Of a stretch of DNA of 64,000 bases, positions 34,831 to 44,912 are shown one piece after another (position 1 is the first letter of the stretch; every line of letters begins with the position of its first letter). The stretch is from positions 2,625,876 to 2,689,875 of the forward strand of contig CM065694.1 in NCBI GenBank assembly GCA_017654935.2, in the 5' to 3' direction. Source of the stretch: Phymorhynchus buccinoides (taxonomy: Eukaryota > Mollusca > Gastropoda > Neogastropoda > Raphitomidae). The notes under the pieces are model-generated. The model did not search any database and had not been told where the DNA came from. It saw only the letters and a list, made by a program, of their open reading frames with translations. The position numbers were made by a program, and so were the translations under genes.

Positions 34831-37800
34831 ATGACAATGGCACTTGATGAAATAATTGAGCACTTAGACAAAGTTTTTAAAGAAACGGATTTAGAAGTTA
34901 TTGATCCCAAAAATGTACTAGAAAGTGTAAAACATGCTATTTCGCAAATACCTGAAAAACTAGCTATAGAACCACCAGTTAAAGTAATGTTAGCAGTGTA
35001 CGTAGATTATGAAACAGTCCAAGGTGAGCAGCTTCAAGTATGGGTCTCTACTAAACAGCAAGTAGTTCTTTCATATAATGATCTTACGGAAACCTGGGCA
35101 GACAATTTAATCACCCAGTTCATTAACGCATCAGAAGAGGCAAAACTGAGAGGATCTGGTTGGTCAGAAGGAGGAGTATTAGAAATTAAATTAAAGGAAA
35201 GTAAATATGCGCCAATCGTAGGAAACGCGTTTATTCCTTCACCTAAAGAACTTGTTTTAAAACGTGCAGTATTAAACATTAAAAATTCAGACAATAAATG
35301 TTTTATGTGGTGCGTTTTAGCTAAACTACATTATGTTAAAAAGAACGCAGAAAGAGTAACAAATTATCAAGAATACATAAATGAATTAAACTTTAATGGT
35401 ATTGACTTCCCTGTTAGTGTTGATAAAATTGATCAGTTTGAAGAACAAAACAAACCTATATCAGTTAACGTCTACACATGGTCATCAGAAGAAAACCTTA
35501 AACCAATCCGCGTATCAAAGAACGCTCCCTCATTTAGTAATGATCCTGATAAAAATCATGTTGATCTACTCTTACTAACAGATAAAACAAAAACACACTA
35601 CACATTAATTCGTACAATGAGCAGACTTATTCAGTTTACTTCAAAAGATGGGCATAAACAAGAATTCTGTCGAAGATGTTTACAGAGAATGCCAAGTATT
35701 TATGCAGCAGTTGAACATAGAAAACATTGTAATTCATCCGTTGACTGCTATACTGAACTTATTACTCCAAAAGAAGGAAGTAAGGTGTTCTTTAAAAACT
35801 GGAAGAAACTGCAATTAAGTCCTTATGTTGTTTACGCAGACTTCGAATCTATCATCGTTCCGTATCAAGGACCAGCCCCTAAAAATCTTCCTAAAACAGT
35901 TTTATTAAATAATCATCAAATCTGTTCATACGCATTTATTGTTGTTAGATCAGACGGGAAACATTTTGAACCTGAACTTTATAGAGGACCCGATGCTGCA
36001 AAAATCTTTTTAATAAGAATGATGAAACTACGAAATGAACTATCTAACCAACTAAATTTATTAGATTTAATCATGTCGCCTGAAGATTTAATTCAATTTG
36101 AATCAGCTACTGAATGTTGGATTTGCAAAAAAGGGTTTATGCAAGAAGAAGACCCGAATTATCCAGACAACCATAAAGTACGAGACCATGATCACATTAG
36201 TGGAAAATTCAGAGGAGCAGCACACAACTCCTGTAATTTGCAGTTAAAGTTTGAACCAAAGACTTGGAAACTGCCTATATTCTTTCACAATCTACGTGGC
36301 TACGATTCCCATTTAATTCTACAAGCAGTTACTGATTCATTTAGAACCGTCAGTTGTATAGCTCAGTCTTCAGAAAAGTACATGACATTTACATTAGGTC
36401 AATTGTCTTTTTACGATTCATTACAACATATGATGGGATCACTAGAGTCTTTAGGTCAGTCACTATCCAAATGTTCTATAACAGAAAAATACTTTGATCC
36501 AGCACTTGTACGAAAAGGAGTATATCCTTACGAGTACATGAGTAGTTGGGAGCGGTTCGATGAAGTTGAATTACCACCTAAAGGCGCATTCTACTCTAGT
36601 TTAAAAGGAAAAGATATAAGTGACTCTGACTACGACCATGCGCATTCAACGTGGATTAAATTAAACTGTCAGACCATGGGAGACTATCATGACGCCTATT
36701 TAATGGCTGACGTTTGTTTGCTTGCGGACGTATTTGAAAATTACAGAAAAACGTGTATGAAACATTACAGTCTAGACCCTGCTAATTATATCACTGCTCC
36801 TGGTATGAGTTGGGATGCATTCTTAAGATTTACCAAAATACAGATTGACTTGCTTTCTGATCTGCCAACTCTCCAGATGATTGAAGACGGACTACGTGGA
36901 GGAATTAGCATGGCTTCACACGGTTACTGTAAGGCCAACAACAAGTACTTAGACGACTACGACTCAACAAAGCCATCAAATTATATTATGTACTTGGACG
37001 CTAACAATCTCTATGGTTGGGCGATGTGTCAATCACTTCCATTACGTAACTTTAAAATGTTTACAGCTCCTTTTGATTTTGATATCAAGAACTTTGTAGA
37101 ATGGCTTTTAAAATTACCAGATTCTTACGAAACAGGATTTATTTTAGAAGTCGACTTAGATTATCCGGATGAACTCCATGACCTGCACAATGACTACCCG
37201 TTAGCAGCTGAAAGACTTCAAGTGGGATCTGAGTTACCTAAACTTGTGCCTAATCTACAGAACAAAAAAAAAACCGTCTGCCATTATCGACTCCTACAAT
37301 TCTATTTACGTCACGGATTAAAACTGACAGCAGTTCATAGAATCATTTTGTTTAAACAAGAGAAATTCATGGAACCGTATATTAAAAAAACCACTAATCT
37401 TAGAACACTAGCTACCGAACCTTCAGAAAAAGACTTCTTCAAGTTAATGAACAACAGTTGTTTTGGAAAGACAATGGAAAACCCGCACAAACGCAAAGAC
37501 GTCAGATTAGTTACCCAAGAAAACAAAGCAATCAAACTAACTTCAAAACCTAATTATCAAGACTTCAAAAAGTTCCATGACAACCTTTACGGGATAATGA
37601 TGAAAAAACTTAATGTAAAACTAGATAAACCAGTCTTTATTGGGTTTGCTGTCCTTGAATTGTCTAAACTATTGATGCTGGAATTTCTATACGACTACTT
37701 TAAACCACTCTACCCAGAATCTAAAGTATTGTACACAGACACGGATTCATTTATTCTAGACATTCCGACTGAAGACTTTTATAAAGATTTAGAAACAGAA

Positions 37801-38232
37801 GTAGCGAAAGGTGTTGAATCGTGGTATGATACGTCTGACTACCCAAGTAAATCTCCATTGCATTCAACCGTAAATAAAAAGGTAATCGGTAAGATGAAGG
37901 ATGAACTGAATGGAACTATAATCAAAGAGTACGTTGGTCTGAGAGCAAAGATGTATTCAATTGCCAGTCAAACTAGTGTTATTAAAAAAGCAAAAGGAAT
38001 CAGTAGACCTGTTGTTCAAATGGCCATGTCACACGACAACTATAAAGAAGCGTTGTTCGACAGCAAGACGTTTTATCATGACAACATAAAAATACAATCT
38101 AAGTTACACGAGATAAACACAACAGTTGTAAATAAAAAGTCACTCGACTCAAACAATACAAAGCGTGTATATAAATCACCAGAGTTTTCGTATTCAATTG
38201 GGCACTGGAGGACTAATTGTCATAGTCAGTAG
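34831..38232 (+). CDS. Protein-primed family B DNA polymerase (Polinton PolB)
   Basis: The 1,133-residue protein copies the element using a protein primer. The exonuclease part shows Exo I YADFES (about 335-340), Exo II NLRGYDSHL (about 488-496) and Exo III YLMADVCLLAD (about 622-633). A Cys/His zinc-type insert with CWICKKGF and RDHDHISGKFRGAAH lies at about 429-470, as in related viral and organellar enzymes. Polymerase motifs follow: A at YLDANNLYG (about 721), B at NNSCFGK (about 874), and C at YTDTDS (968-973) with both catalytic Asp present. Length and motif order fit a complete Polinton polymerase, and no frameshift or stop was seen. The start ATG follows an A-rich leader; the next gene converges from the right. 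Confidence 0.96.
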   Translation: MTMALDEIIEHLDKVFKETDLEVIDPKNVLESVKHAISQIPEKLAIEPPVKVMLAVYVDYETVQGEQLQVWVSTKQQVVLSYNDLTETWADNLITQFINASEEAKLRGSGWSEGGVLEIKLKESKYAPIVGNAFIPSPKELVLKRAVLNIKNSDNKCFMWCVLAKLHYVKKNAERVTNYQEYINELNFNGIDFPVSVDKIDQFEEQNKPISVNVYTWSSEENLKPIRVSKNAPSFSNDPDKNHVDLLLLTDKTKTHYTLIRTMSRLIQFTSKDGHKQEFCRRCLQRMPSIYAAVEHRKHCNSSVDCYTELITPKEGSKVFFKNWKKLQLSPYVVYADFESIIVPYQGPAPKNLPKTVLLNNHQICSYAFIVVRSDGKHFEPELYRGPDAAKIFLIRMMKLRNELSNQLNLLDLIMSPEDLIQFESATECWICKKGFMQEEDPNYPDNHKVRDHDHISGKFRGAAHNSCNLQLKFEPKTWKLPIFFHNLRGYDSHLILQAVTDSFRTVSCIAQSSEKYMTFTLGQLSFYDSLQHMMGSLESLGQSLSKCSITEKYFDPALVRKGVYPYEYMSSWERFDEVELPPKGAFYSSLKGKDISDSDYDHAHSTWIKLNCQTMGDYHDAYLMADVCLLADVFENYRKTCMKHYSLDPANYITAPGMSWDAFLRFTKIQIDLLSDLPTLQMIEDGLRGGISMASHGYCKANNKYLDDYDSTKPSNYIMYLDANNLYGWAMCQSLPLRNFKMFTAPFDFDIKNFVEWLLKLPDSYETGFILEVDLDYPDELHDLHNDYPLAAERLQVGSELPKLVPNLQNKKKTVCHYRLLQFYLRHGLKLTAVHRIILFKQEKFMEPYIKKTTNLRTLATEPSEKDFFKLMNNSCFGKTMENPHKRKDVRLVTQENKAIKLTSKPNYQDFKKFHDNLYGIMMKKLNVKLDKPVFIGFAVLELSKLLMLEFLYDYFKPLYPESKVLYTDTDSFILDIPTEDFYKDLETEVAKGVESWYDTSDYPSKSPLHSTVNKKVIGKMKDELNGTIIKEYVGLRAKMYSIASQTSVIKKAKGISRPVVQMAMSHDNYKEALFDSKTFYHDNIKIQSKLHEINTTVVNKKSLDSNNTKRVYKSPEFSYSIGHWRTNCHSQ

Positions 38233-38289
38233 ACTTTCGAAACTTGAAATCATAATGAATTGAATAAGCGCCCTTTGGAGTTCTTATTG

Positions 38290-38919
38290 TTATTTCCCTA
38301 GAACAGATTTTAATGTGTCGTTTATTTTTTTTTCACATTCTTTTTTTATTGCTTCTATGTCTTGCGGTTGAGAAAAGTTCGTTCTTGACTTTTTCTGTAG
38401 TTCGAACTTTTGCATTTTGTAGTCATTGTAGTCTGCTTGGAGTCGATTAAATTCTTCATCCGCAATTTGAGAGTCTTGCAAAGCCTTACTGATTATTAAT
38501 CGAAATGAACTAAGTTTTGCCATTATTAATTGAACCATGGCTGTATGCTTTTGAAGTTTTATTTTTATTTTTTTGTTAAAAGCAGACGTACTGATTGAAA
38601 ACAACCCGAGAGTTAATGACACACAACCTAGAGGCAAAGCTACTACTGATCCGACCCCTGTCGCTAACAACCCTACAGAGCTTCATGCTGTTAAAGTACC
38701 TAGAGTTCCAAATCCAGTATTTAAGTATGTTGTTGAATTAAACAAACAAGAGTACCTCCGTTTGGTTCTGTTATAGTTAGTGAGGTCTTTTTCCAATTCT
38801 CTTTGTATTTCTGTAATCGAGGACAATCTGAACTTTTTGATTTCAGGATCATCACCACCCTCAGTCTTTTCTTTGTCAGTATTTTCTTTCGGTATTTTTG
38901 GATATGTTGTAACGGACAT
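38290..38919 (-). pseudogene. Polinton membrane/helical protein gene with an in-frame TGA
   Basis: The minus-strand frame opens at ATG 38919 and is stopped by TGA at 38683-38685; the same frame then stays open to a stop at 38290-38292, so the whole reads as one gene of about 208 codons with one nonsense codon. The first part is hydrophilic and helical (EIQRELEKDLTNYNR). The second starts with a long Gly/Leu/Val hydrophobic segment, probably one or two membrane helices, followed by a basic helical tail (EEFNRLQADYNDYK). Polintons of cnidarians and molluscs commonly carry a protein of this layout; its role is unknown. Reads through the TGA, or a sequencing error there, would restore an intact gene. 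Confidence 0.65.
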
Positions 38920-38947
38920 CTTTTTATATTTAAAAAAAATTTAACAT

Positions 38948-39802
38948 TTAATTTGCACTTGTTATCATTTTAAGAAGATCATCAGACAAAATGCTTTCAG
39001 TGTAATAAAACCCAATGAGATCTAAATTAGTAACATTAATGAACGTTAATTCTTTGAGATTGTTTGGATCAACGCTTAATATAACTTTATCGCTGGTCGA
39101 CACTGCCTTAACTTCTTCACCGCGGTTTTGAATAACGATAGTACATCTCACTGATTCAACATTCAAGTTTTGCCAAGAAATAAGAATCCCTTTCATTAGG
39201 TTGTCACTAACACCAACAGGCAGGGAATCAGGGTTGTCTGCTCTAACAGAAAGTTCAAATATCATAGTAAATTCGTCTGCTAAAACCATTTTAGGAATGA
39301 ACTCTAATTGCGTGGCTGCATCCTTTGTCACTGTCTTTTTTCTGTGCAGCATGTACTGTCTCTTTTTATAAGGTTTGATTGCTATTTCTCTTCTGCTGTT
39401 GTTTTGAGGAATCAGACTGACATGTAACGGTCCTGAGTTAAATGATTTGCGAAAGTGTTTGTCATTATCAAAGAATGTAAACGGGCTTAAAAATTCAAAC
39501 TTAATTTCCCAATCAACGAATGGAATTAAATGCCATTTGTTATCCCTTTTCTTAACAACTTTATATTCAAACTGGCCAACATTGTCAGCTACTACATTGC
39601 GCAGTTGCTCTAGTTTAGGTACTTTTTTTTTATCGCTTACTTCTGCTCGTTTATAATAGCCGTTGTTTGTGTACTCAAATCCATACAGAGCTCCTATCTC
39701 CCCGTTTAAATCAAAGTCGTCTGTGTCTGCTAGGTCCTTCAATTCTAAAGTTGCGCATCTAACAGGGTCAAGCATAGCCGGTTGATCTGGTCCACGCGAC
39801 AT
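38948..39802 (-). CDS. Polinton protein of unknown function, 284 aa
   Basis: An intact frame from ATG 39802, reading MSRGPDQPAML at the start. No membrane segment or enzyme motif was seen. The second half alternates short hydrophobic strands (TMIFELSVRADN, RCTIVIQNRGEE, KVILSVDPN), a beta-rich pattern compatible with a virion protein such as a single jelly-roll minor capsid, but this is inference from texture only. It lies between the membrane-protein gene and the 227-residue gene, in the same direction and 14 bases from the next stop. Confidence 0.65.
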   Translation of the reverse strand: MSRGPDQPAMLDPVRCATLELKDLADTDDFDLNGEIGALYGFEYTNNGYYKRAEVSDKKKVPKLEQLRNVVADNVGQFEYKVVKKRDNKWHLIPFVDWEIKFEFLSPFTFFDNDKHFRKSFNSGPLHVSLIPQNNSRREIAIKPYKKRQYMLHRKKTVTKDAATQLEFIPKMVLADEFTMIFELSVRADNPDSLPVGVSDNLMKGILISWQNLNVESVRCTIVIQNRGEEVKAVSTSDKVILSVDPNNLKELTFINVTNLDLIGFYYTESILSDDLLKMITSAN

Positions 39803-39816
39803 AGTTTTATACTAAA

Positions 39817-40500
39817 TTATTTTATTTCTAACAAAGCATTCAAGCTGTCGCACTGAACTTCTTTTCCTTTTTCGTCAGTTATTCTTATTTTTAGTGAATG
39901 GTGAACCCCACAAATTAATTCTTTAAACTGTAAGTTGGTGAACGTAATAATTTCGTAATCACAGAATGCCGCTTTTGCTGTTGGAAGAACTCTTAACACA
40001 GTAGACGGCTGGTTACCAAATAAGTTGTTATCCGTACTCAGGATATCTAAATGAAAATATAATAAAGAATGTATTCCGAGATTAAGTGATTTTACAGCCG
40101 TAAATGAATTACTTTCCAGTACATTATCAGTGACATGGAACCTGTCTAATCTAAAACCTAATAGTTTTGCCAATTCATTAGCAAATTCAAATACTACCCC
40201 TTTTTGGCCTCTAAACATCATCTTCACTTTCAAATTTCCCTCATTAAGTTTTAAAGTAATGTCGAAGTCATTTAACATCTCTTTTAATGAACAAAAACCG
40301 TAATAACCGTGTGGTATAGTTAGTTCAATCCTTTCTTCTTTGGTAATTTTTCTTATCCAATTGTTCTTTAAGGATTCACTTATGTTAATCCATTTGACTT
40401 TGTAATAAATTTCATGGAGCGCTACTTTTAGAGAACCATGATTTTCAATGGGGCATTGTAAAAGTATTGGCACGCCTTGATCAGTTATATAAATAAACAT
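39817..40500 (-). CDS. Polinton putative virion protein, 227 aa
   Basis: The ATG at 40500 (MFIYITDQG) is preferred over an upstream TTG. The layout is an N-terminal strand-rich part (LKVALHEIYYKVKW), a short GYYGFCSLKEMLNDF segment, then ELAKLLGFR, and a C-terminal block with LRVLP, FTNLQFKELICGV and LKIRITDEKGKEV. This order recurs in proteins of other cnidarian and mollusc Polintons and suggests a structural, beta-rich virion component. It starts 20 bases from the divergent plus-strand gene at 40520, so the two probably share a very small promoter region. No break was seen. Confidence 0.65.
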   Translation of the reverse strand: MFIYITDQGVPILLQCPIENHGSLKVALHEIYYKVKWINISESLKNNWIRKITKEERIELTIPHGYYGFCSLKEMLNDFDITLKLNEGNLKVKMMFRGQKGVVFEFANELAKLLGFRLDRFHVTDNVLESNSFTAVKSLNLGIHSLLYFHLDILSTDNNLFGNQPSTVLRVLPTAKAAFCDYEIITFTNLQFKELICGVHHSLKIRITDEKGKEVQCDSLNALLEIK

Positions 40501-40519
40501 TTTTATTGCGAATATATAA
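40501..40519. promoter_or_regulatory. 19-bp divergent start region
   Basis: Only TTTTATTGCGAATATATAA-type AT-rich sequence lies between the two opposing ATG codons. If both genes are transcribed from here, the promoters must overlap the coding starts. This is an inference from spacing. Confidence 0.35.
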
Positions 40520-41707
40520 ATGAATGCTTTTAAATATAACAAAGACGTTAAATATGCAGTTGGGCCATATAACCCTAAAACTATGACTGTTGATTCAATA
40601 GTTGTTGCAGTTGGACTTGATTCTTTTGAGGTTAAGGTCAGTAATCCATTAAACCATTATTTAAATCCTAGTGTCAAACATGATAACATCGCAAAGGCAT
40701 GGTTTAGTCATCCAATGCAGTTTTATCAAAACCAGTTAAACTTTGCTGTGTTTTGCGCTACAACAGGGTGTGGTGTTTCTTTCGCTGATCACTTAAATCA
40801 TCCTGATCTCATGGTAAAAGCAGTTTATAGATTTCATTTCTATTACACATTCAAGCGTATTCTGTCTGAACTGCATGCTCCATTGCCGAATGATTCCACT
40901 TTTAATCCTTTTAATAACAGAATTGACATGAAGGCCTTTGAACGGATTTGTAATGAGTTTAACATTAACCTCCATACAGACTTTAGACAAAAGTTAGATC
41001 GTAATCATGGTCTGGGTACACTTTATTATTGGGGTGTGCACAGAAAGTATAACTATGATTGGAATCCTCCTTACACGTCTTTTTCTTCAGGTACGACCGT
41101 TCATCTAGGATCTATTCAACAAAAACATAAAAACGCTTGGTCTACATTTATTCTTGATACTTCCGAAGGACTGACAAAGGCGGGAATAGAACGAGTAAAT
41201 GATTCAATTCGTACTTACGTGTGGTGTTTGCTGGGGTCTCAAGCGCAAGTTAAATCTGAGATAATGGATCCTTCTACTGGGTTTGATGCACAGAAACAGT
41301 ATTTAGCTAATTTAGAAGATGCAATCAATTCTACAGTTGACCTCCCAGCTAGCATTAAAAGGTATCAAGACGTTTTGAGATTCGCAAGATCGAAGGTAGA
41401 CTTTGCTGTCGGTAGTGGATTATACATGCTGCCCTCTGATCTCAGACTTCAAATAGGAACAATTGTAAACTATAACAACGAAATCCTTATAGCGAGAGAT
41501 AATCAAGCAGTTGGTAAAAATTCAAAAATAAATTCTACATTGTCGATCATACAGAGAACACACCATCCAATCCCTGTCAGGCAAAAAAAGAATATTAACT
41601 TAACGAACTTAACAAACTTAACTGACAGTCATGAAAACGAAAAGACAGCACTAGTTATTTTTCTAACTGCAGCTGGTCTAGTTTATTTTTATTTTACTAA
41701 AGAGTAA
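40520..41707 (+). CDS. Polinton protein, 395 aa, with C-terminal membrane anchor
   Basis: An intact frame from ATG 40520. The N-terminal half has a conserved-looking NFAVFCATTGCGVSFADHL (about 74-92) with two Cys, followed by an aromatic-rich region (LGTLYYWGVHRKYNYDW). The middle is helical. Near the end, an NLTNLTNLT run precedes a single hydrophobic segment, TALVIFLTAAGLVYFYF (about 374-390), and a short basic-acidic tail. Proteins with this Cys-containing block are common in Polintons of marine invertebrates; function is unknown, and a virion or membrane-interaction role is a guess. Its 3' end overlaps the convergent gene by 30 bases. Confidence 0.7.
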   Translation: MNAFKYNKDVKYAVGPYNPKTMTVDSIVVAVGLDSFEVKVSNPLNHYLNPSVKHDNIAKAWFSHPMQFYQNQLNFAVFCATTGCGVSFADHLNHPDLMVKAVYRFHFYYTFKRILSELHAPLPNDSTFNPFNNRIDMKAFERICNEFNINLHTDFRQKLDRNHGLGTLYYWGVHRKYNYDWNPPYTSFSSGTTVHLGSIQQKHKNAWSTFILDTSEGLTKAGIERVNDSIRTYVWCLLGSQAQVKSEIMDPSTGFDAQKQYLANLEDAINSTVDLPASIKRYQDVLRFARSKVDFAVGSGLYMLPSDLRLQIGTIVNYNNEILIARDNQAVGKNSKINSTLSIIQRTHHPIPVRQKKNINLTNLTNLTDSHENEKTALVIFLTAAGLVYFYFTKE

Positions 41708-42919
41708 TCCAACAACTAAAACTATTAGCATCCATAAGTGTTCAGCCATAAAACCAACTACTTTGCTTGCAGTAGAAAAAAGCCAACTGATTAAACCACC
41801 TAATATACCGGGTAGTGCGTCTAGAGCTTTTTCTCCTAATTTTTTTAATAGATTCGTTAAATGTTCCAGTTGGTTTTTAATCCAAGAGTCTTTTGACGGT
41901 GAAGGTGGAGTAGGTAATTGACCACCACCACCACCTGTTCCTGTTAAAGCAAACACTAAAGTAGAGATTGCAAACCCCCAAAGCTGTCATAACGCTCGCT
42001 ATCGTGACTCCTTGCTCTCTAAATAAAGTTTTTATTCGTTCAGCTAACGTCGTGTTTTCGTATAACATTATTTGGATGGTTTCTTTTATTCTGTTGAATT
42101 GTGTGCGTAATTGTTCGCGGTTAGTTGACAGTACTTCTAGTCTTGCAGCTCTCTCTTGTTGAAGATCATCTAGTCTTTGCATGATTCTGTCTTTCACGTC
42201 TTGTCCTAGGTTGTTATCATCTGCTTCAGTCAACTTTTGTTTTTCTCTGTCAATGTGTGCATCCAGTTCGCTTAACTTTGCTAGATTATTTGTTAACTCG
42301 CCCCTGGTAGATTGTAATGTTGAATTGAGCGCCATTAGTTCTCTCATAGGTAATGGTGAATCATGTAATGTTTTTAAATGGGTTTCTTCATCTTCTAAAG
42401 TTATAAAACTAGTTTCCATTAAAAAAACAAAAAACAAAAAAAACCCAACCAACTAGTTTCCATTTCTATGATGTTGTCCGCAGTTGTGCTTAAGTCTTTA
42501 AGAGGAATCGATTGAAGTTGGGAATCAGTTGGTAGTCTTTGTAGTGTGCTTTGAAGTGTAGAAACAGCTTGTGTGCTTAGGACTGGTTCTGGTTCGATAT
42601 TAAATCGTCTTTGATCACTAACACTGAGCCTTTGTCGAATTGTACTCTTTTTTAAAAACTTTGAGGAGTCTGGTTTAGTTGTAAGTTTAACTAGTTTTCC
42701 ATCTTTATCCTTCGCAAATAAATGGTTATCTTTTAATTCGAAGTCATTAGGATCTAAAAATTCGGGTGGTTCTTGCTTTATACTTTCATAAAACGATCTT
42801 ACTTTACCTTCTATTAGTTCTCGTCTTAAAGATGATTGATGACGAGATTGAATAGCTTCACTCATGTCATCTCCAGGTTCAAAGACGTCATAATCGTGAT
42901 CTGCTTCTATTCCCGCCAT
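41678..42919 (-). pseudogene. Large Polinton coiled-coil/membrane protein gene, broken twice
   Basis: Three pieces on the minus strand read in order as one gene. Piece one (from ATG 42919) is acidic and disordered (DVFEPGDDMSE). Piece two is coiled coil (ELDAHIDREKQKL, DLQQERAARLE) ending ERIKTLFREQGVTIAS. Piece three has a Gly/Pro-rich linker (GTGGGGGQLPTPPSPS), an amphipathic stretch and a membrane helix (HLWMLIVLVVGLLF). A 44-bp duplication with an A-rich insert (AACTAGTTTCCATT at 42407 and again at 42451) shifts the frame between pieces one and two. A run of five C at 41975-41979 marks a one-base shift between pieces two and three. The layout matches a protein seen in other invertebrate Polintons; its role is unknown, possibly in the virion membrane. 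Confidence 0.65.
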
Positions 42920-42966
42920 GTTTTTATTTATAATTATGTTTTTATTTTATTTCTAAAAAAAAAGAG

Positions 42967-44203
42967 ATGTCGCAATCATCTATCAACTATCAATCTATCA
43001 TCTATCATCTATCAATCTAGCAACTATCGACCAAAGACAAATATTATCAGTAAGATTTCCTAGTCTGGGATCTAATGAAGTAATTGTGCCAGGTACCGCA
43101 CGTCTCGCATTTAAAATAGAACTAGAGTCAGCGACGGATCCGAACAGAACTTTAGTTGCTAATCTTGGTAGAGCGATCGTTAGTAAGATTACTATTAAAC
43201 TTGAAGGGAGAGAAGTAATGTCTTTAGATAACGCAGATGTCTTTTTGAGTTATTGTGATTTATGGCTCACACAAAATGAAAGAAAAGATAGGATTTATCA
43301 AGGAATACAGGGGGATAATGGTATAAAACATAGAATTAATGCTGAAGACAAAAAAGATGACAAACCAGATGAGTTGGTTGCTCAAGTTTATGGTAATCGA
43401 TTTTATATACCTCTTGACTTTGAGCTGTTAAACACGCACTCCCCATATTATCAGGGTGCTTTACAAGATAGGCTTATGTATGAATTAACTTTTAATGATT
43501 ACAGCCGTGTTATCAGATCAGCGACAGATCCTGATACAAAATATAGTATTTCAGACATCACATTAGAGTTTGATGTTGTTCGTCATCCAGAATTAGCTCA
43601 GTTGATCTCCCAACAATACCAGACAAGATTAGCAATATACTACAACAGAATTTTAAATCACAGTAAAATACCTAAAAACAAATCGACACAATTTGGAACA
43701 TCGATTTGAATGTATCAGCAAGGTCATTAAAAGGGATTTTGTTGCTGTTTGAGGAGACCAAAAAACCTTTTAGCAGATTAAGTGAGAAGTTTCATAATCC
43801 TAAAATAACTAAACTGATGTGTACGATTGAAGGACAACCGAATCAGTTGTTTGCAAGTGGTCTTTTACCTTATCAGCATTTTGATGAAATACGAAAGCTG
43901 TTGGGTGGAGGTGGTCGGCAAAGAGACCCAGCGGCTGATTTAATTTGCAAAGACCTCCATCTTCATGATGTCAGACTTGAAGATTATTTATCCTCGAAGT
44001 ATGCTATGTGGCTCGATCTTAGAACAACAGAAGATAACAAACTACATGGTAGCGGAAGAACAGTTGGCGATGGATCAGGAGGAATAAACATTCAAATCCA
44101 TAAAGAAGCAGAATAGAGTAAGCAAATATATATTTATGTTTATTTAGTATGCGATACTCAGCTGAACATTGAAGACAACAGATTAAAAGATATCGTGTAT
44201 TAA
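42967..44203 (+). pseudogene. Polinton major capsid protein gene, disrupted
   Basis: The product is the double jelly-roll coat protein of the virus-like particle. The main frame (open through 43086-43709) contains NLGRAIVSKITIKLEGREV and DVFLSYCDLW, hallmark stretches of Polinton capsid proteins; the next frame (43706-44116) has NVSARSLKGILLLFEE and DLRTTEDNKLHGSGR. Three lesions are visible. The ATG frame from 42967 runs into TAG at 43018 inside a CTATCAAT-type repeat, so a shift is needed before the main frame. A second shift lies near 43680-43690. TAG at 44114-44116 interrupts the second frame, which stays open afterwards to TAA at 44201-44203. As read, no full capsid protein can be made. 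Confidence 0.85.
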
Positions 44204-44207
44204 AATA

Positions 44208-44830
44208 ATGGATTTGAAGACTAATTTAAATTTTCTTACAAAAGAACCTCATTGTGGTTTATTTTGCGGGATGACAGGCTGCGGAAAAAGTGTGTTCACT
44301 TTAGATTTAATTCAAACGGTTTATCGTAATCACTTTGAACACATAGTAATTTTTTGTACGACTTTAGAATTCAACAAGTCTTTTAAAGAAAGAAAGTTTA
44401 TTTGGTCAGATGACGAAATCTATTTAGTCAATCCAAGTAATAAACTAAGCGATTGTTTAGAGTATTTTTATCAACTGTTTAAAGGAACACCAACTTTGTT
44501 TATCATTGATGACTGTTCGGCACAGAAAGAGACATAATCAAAAAAAGAAATAGTTTAGCAAAACTAGCATTCAGTGGACGGCATGCAGGAATTAGCGTAT
44601 GGATTTTAATGCAGAAGTATAATTCGGTTTTAAAGGACTTTAGAGAACAGTTAAAGACGGTTGTTTTGTTTTTTACTAAAGACAAAAACAGCTTTGATGA
44701 GTGTCTTGATGAAAATGATGTTGTCGAATCAAAAGAAGAAAAATAAAAAATTAAGCAAAAGCTAAGAAAAGAAAAATTCTGTAAACTAGTATTAAAAACA
44801 GATTTTCCTAGTCAGTACAAATGCTTATGA
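44208..44830 (+). pseudogene. FtsK/HerA-type genome-packaging ATPase gene, disrupted
   Basis: The ATPase would pump the element's DNA into particles. The first frame (44208-44537) has Walker A GMTGCGKS (residues 21-28) and Walker B TLFIIDD (96-102). It ends at TAA 44535, but the downstream homology (FSGRHAGISVWILMQKYN, then VVLFFTKDKNSFDE) continues in another frame from about 44531, so a shift lies near GAGA at 44529-44532. A TAA at 44744-44746 then interrupts that frame, which goes on with EKFCKLVLKTDFP to TGA at 44828. It starts four bases after the capsid gene, the usual capsid-ATPase neighbourhood. Nucleotide-binding motifs are intact but the full protein is not encoded. Confidence 0.85.
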
Positions 44831-44912
44831 AAAAAAAAAGTGTTAGTAAGGACTTTTTTTTTGGATTTGTTGTTAAAAGACTAACAAATTTATCTTCGAT
44901 TTTTTAGATTAA

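Noticed and set aside
34836..38232. Short antisense frames within PolB
   Set aside because: Shadows of the polymerase gene in other frames.
38573..38776. 67-codon plus frame opposite the membrane-protein gene
   Set aside because: Antisense shadow with no conserved features.
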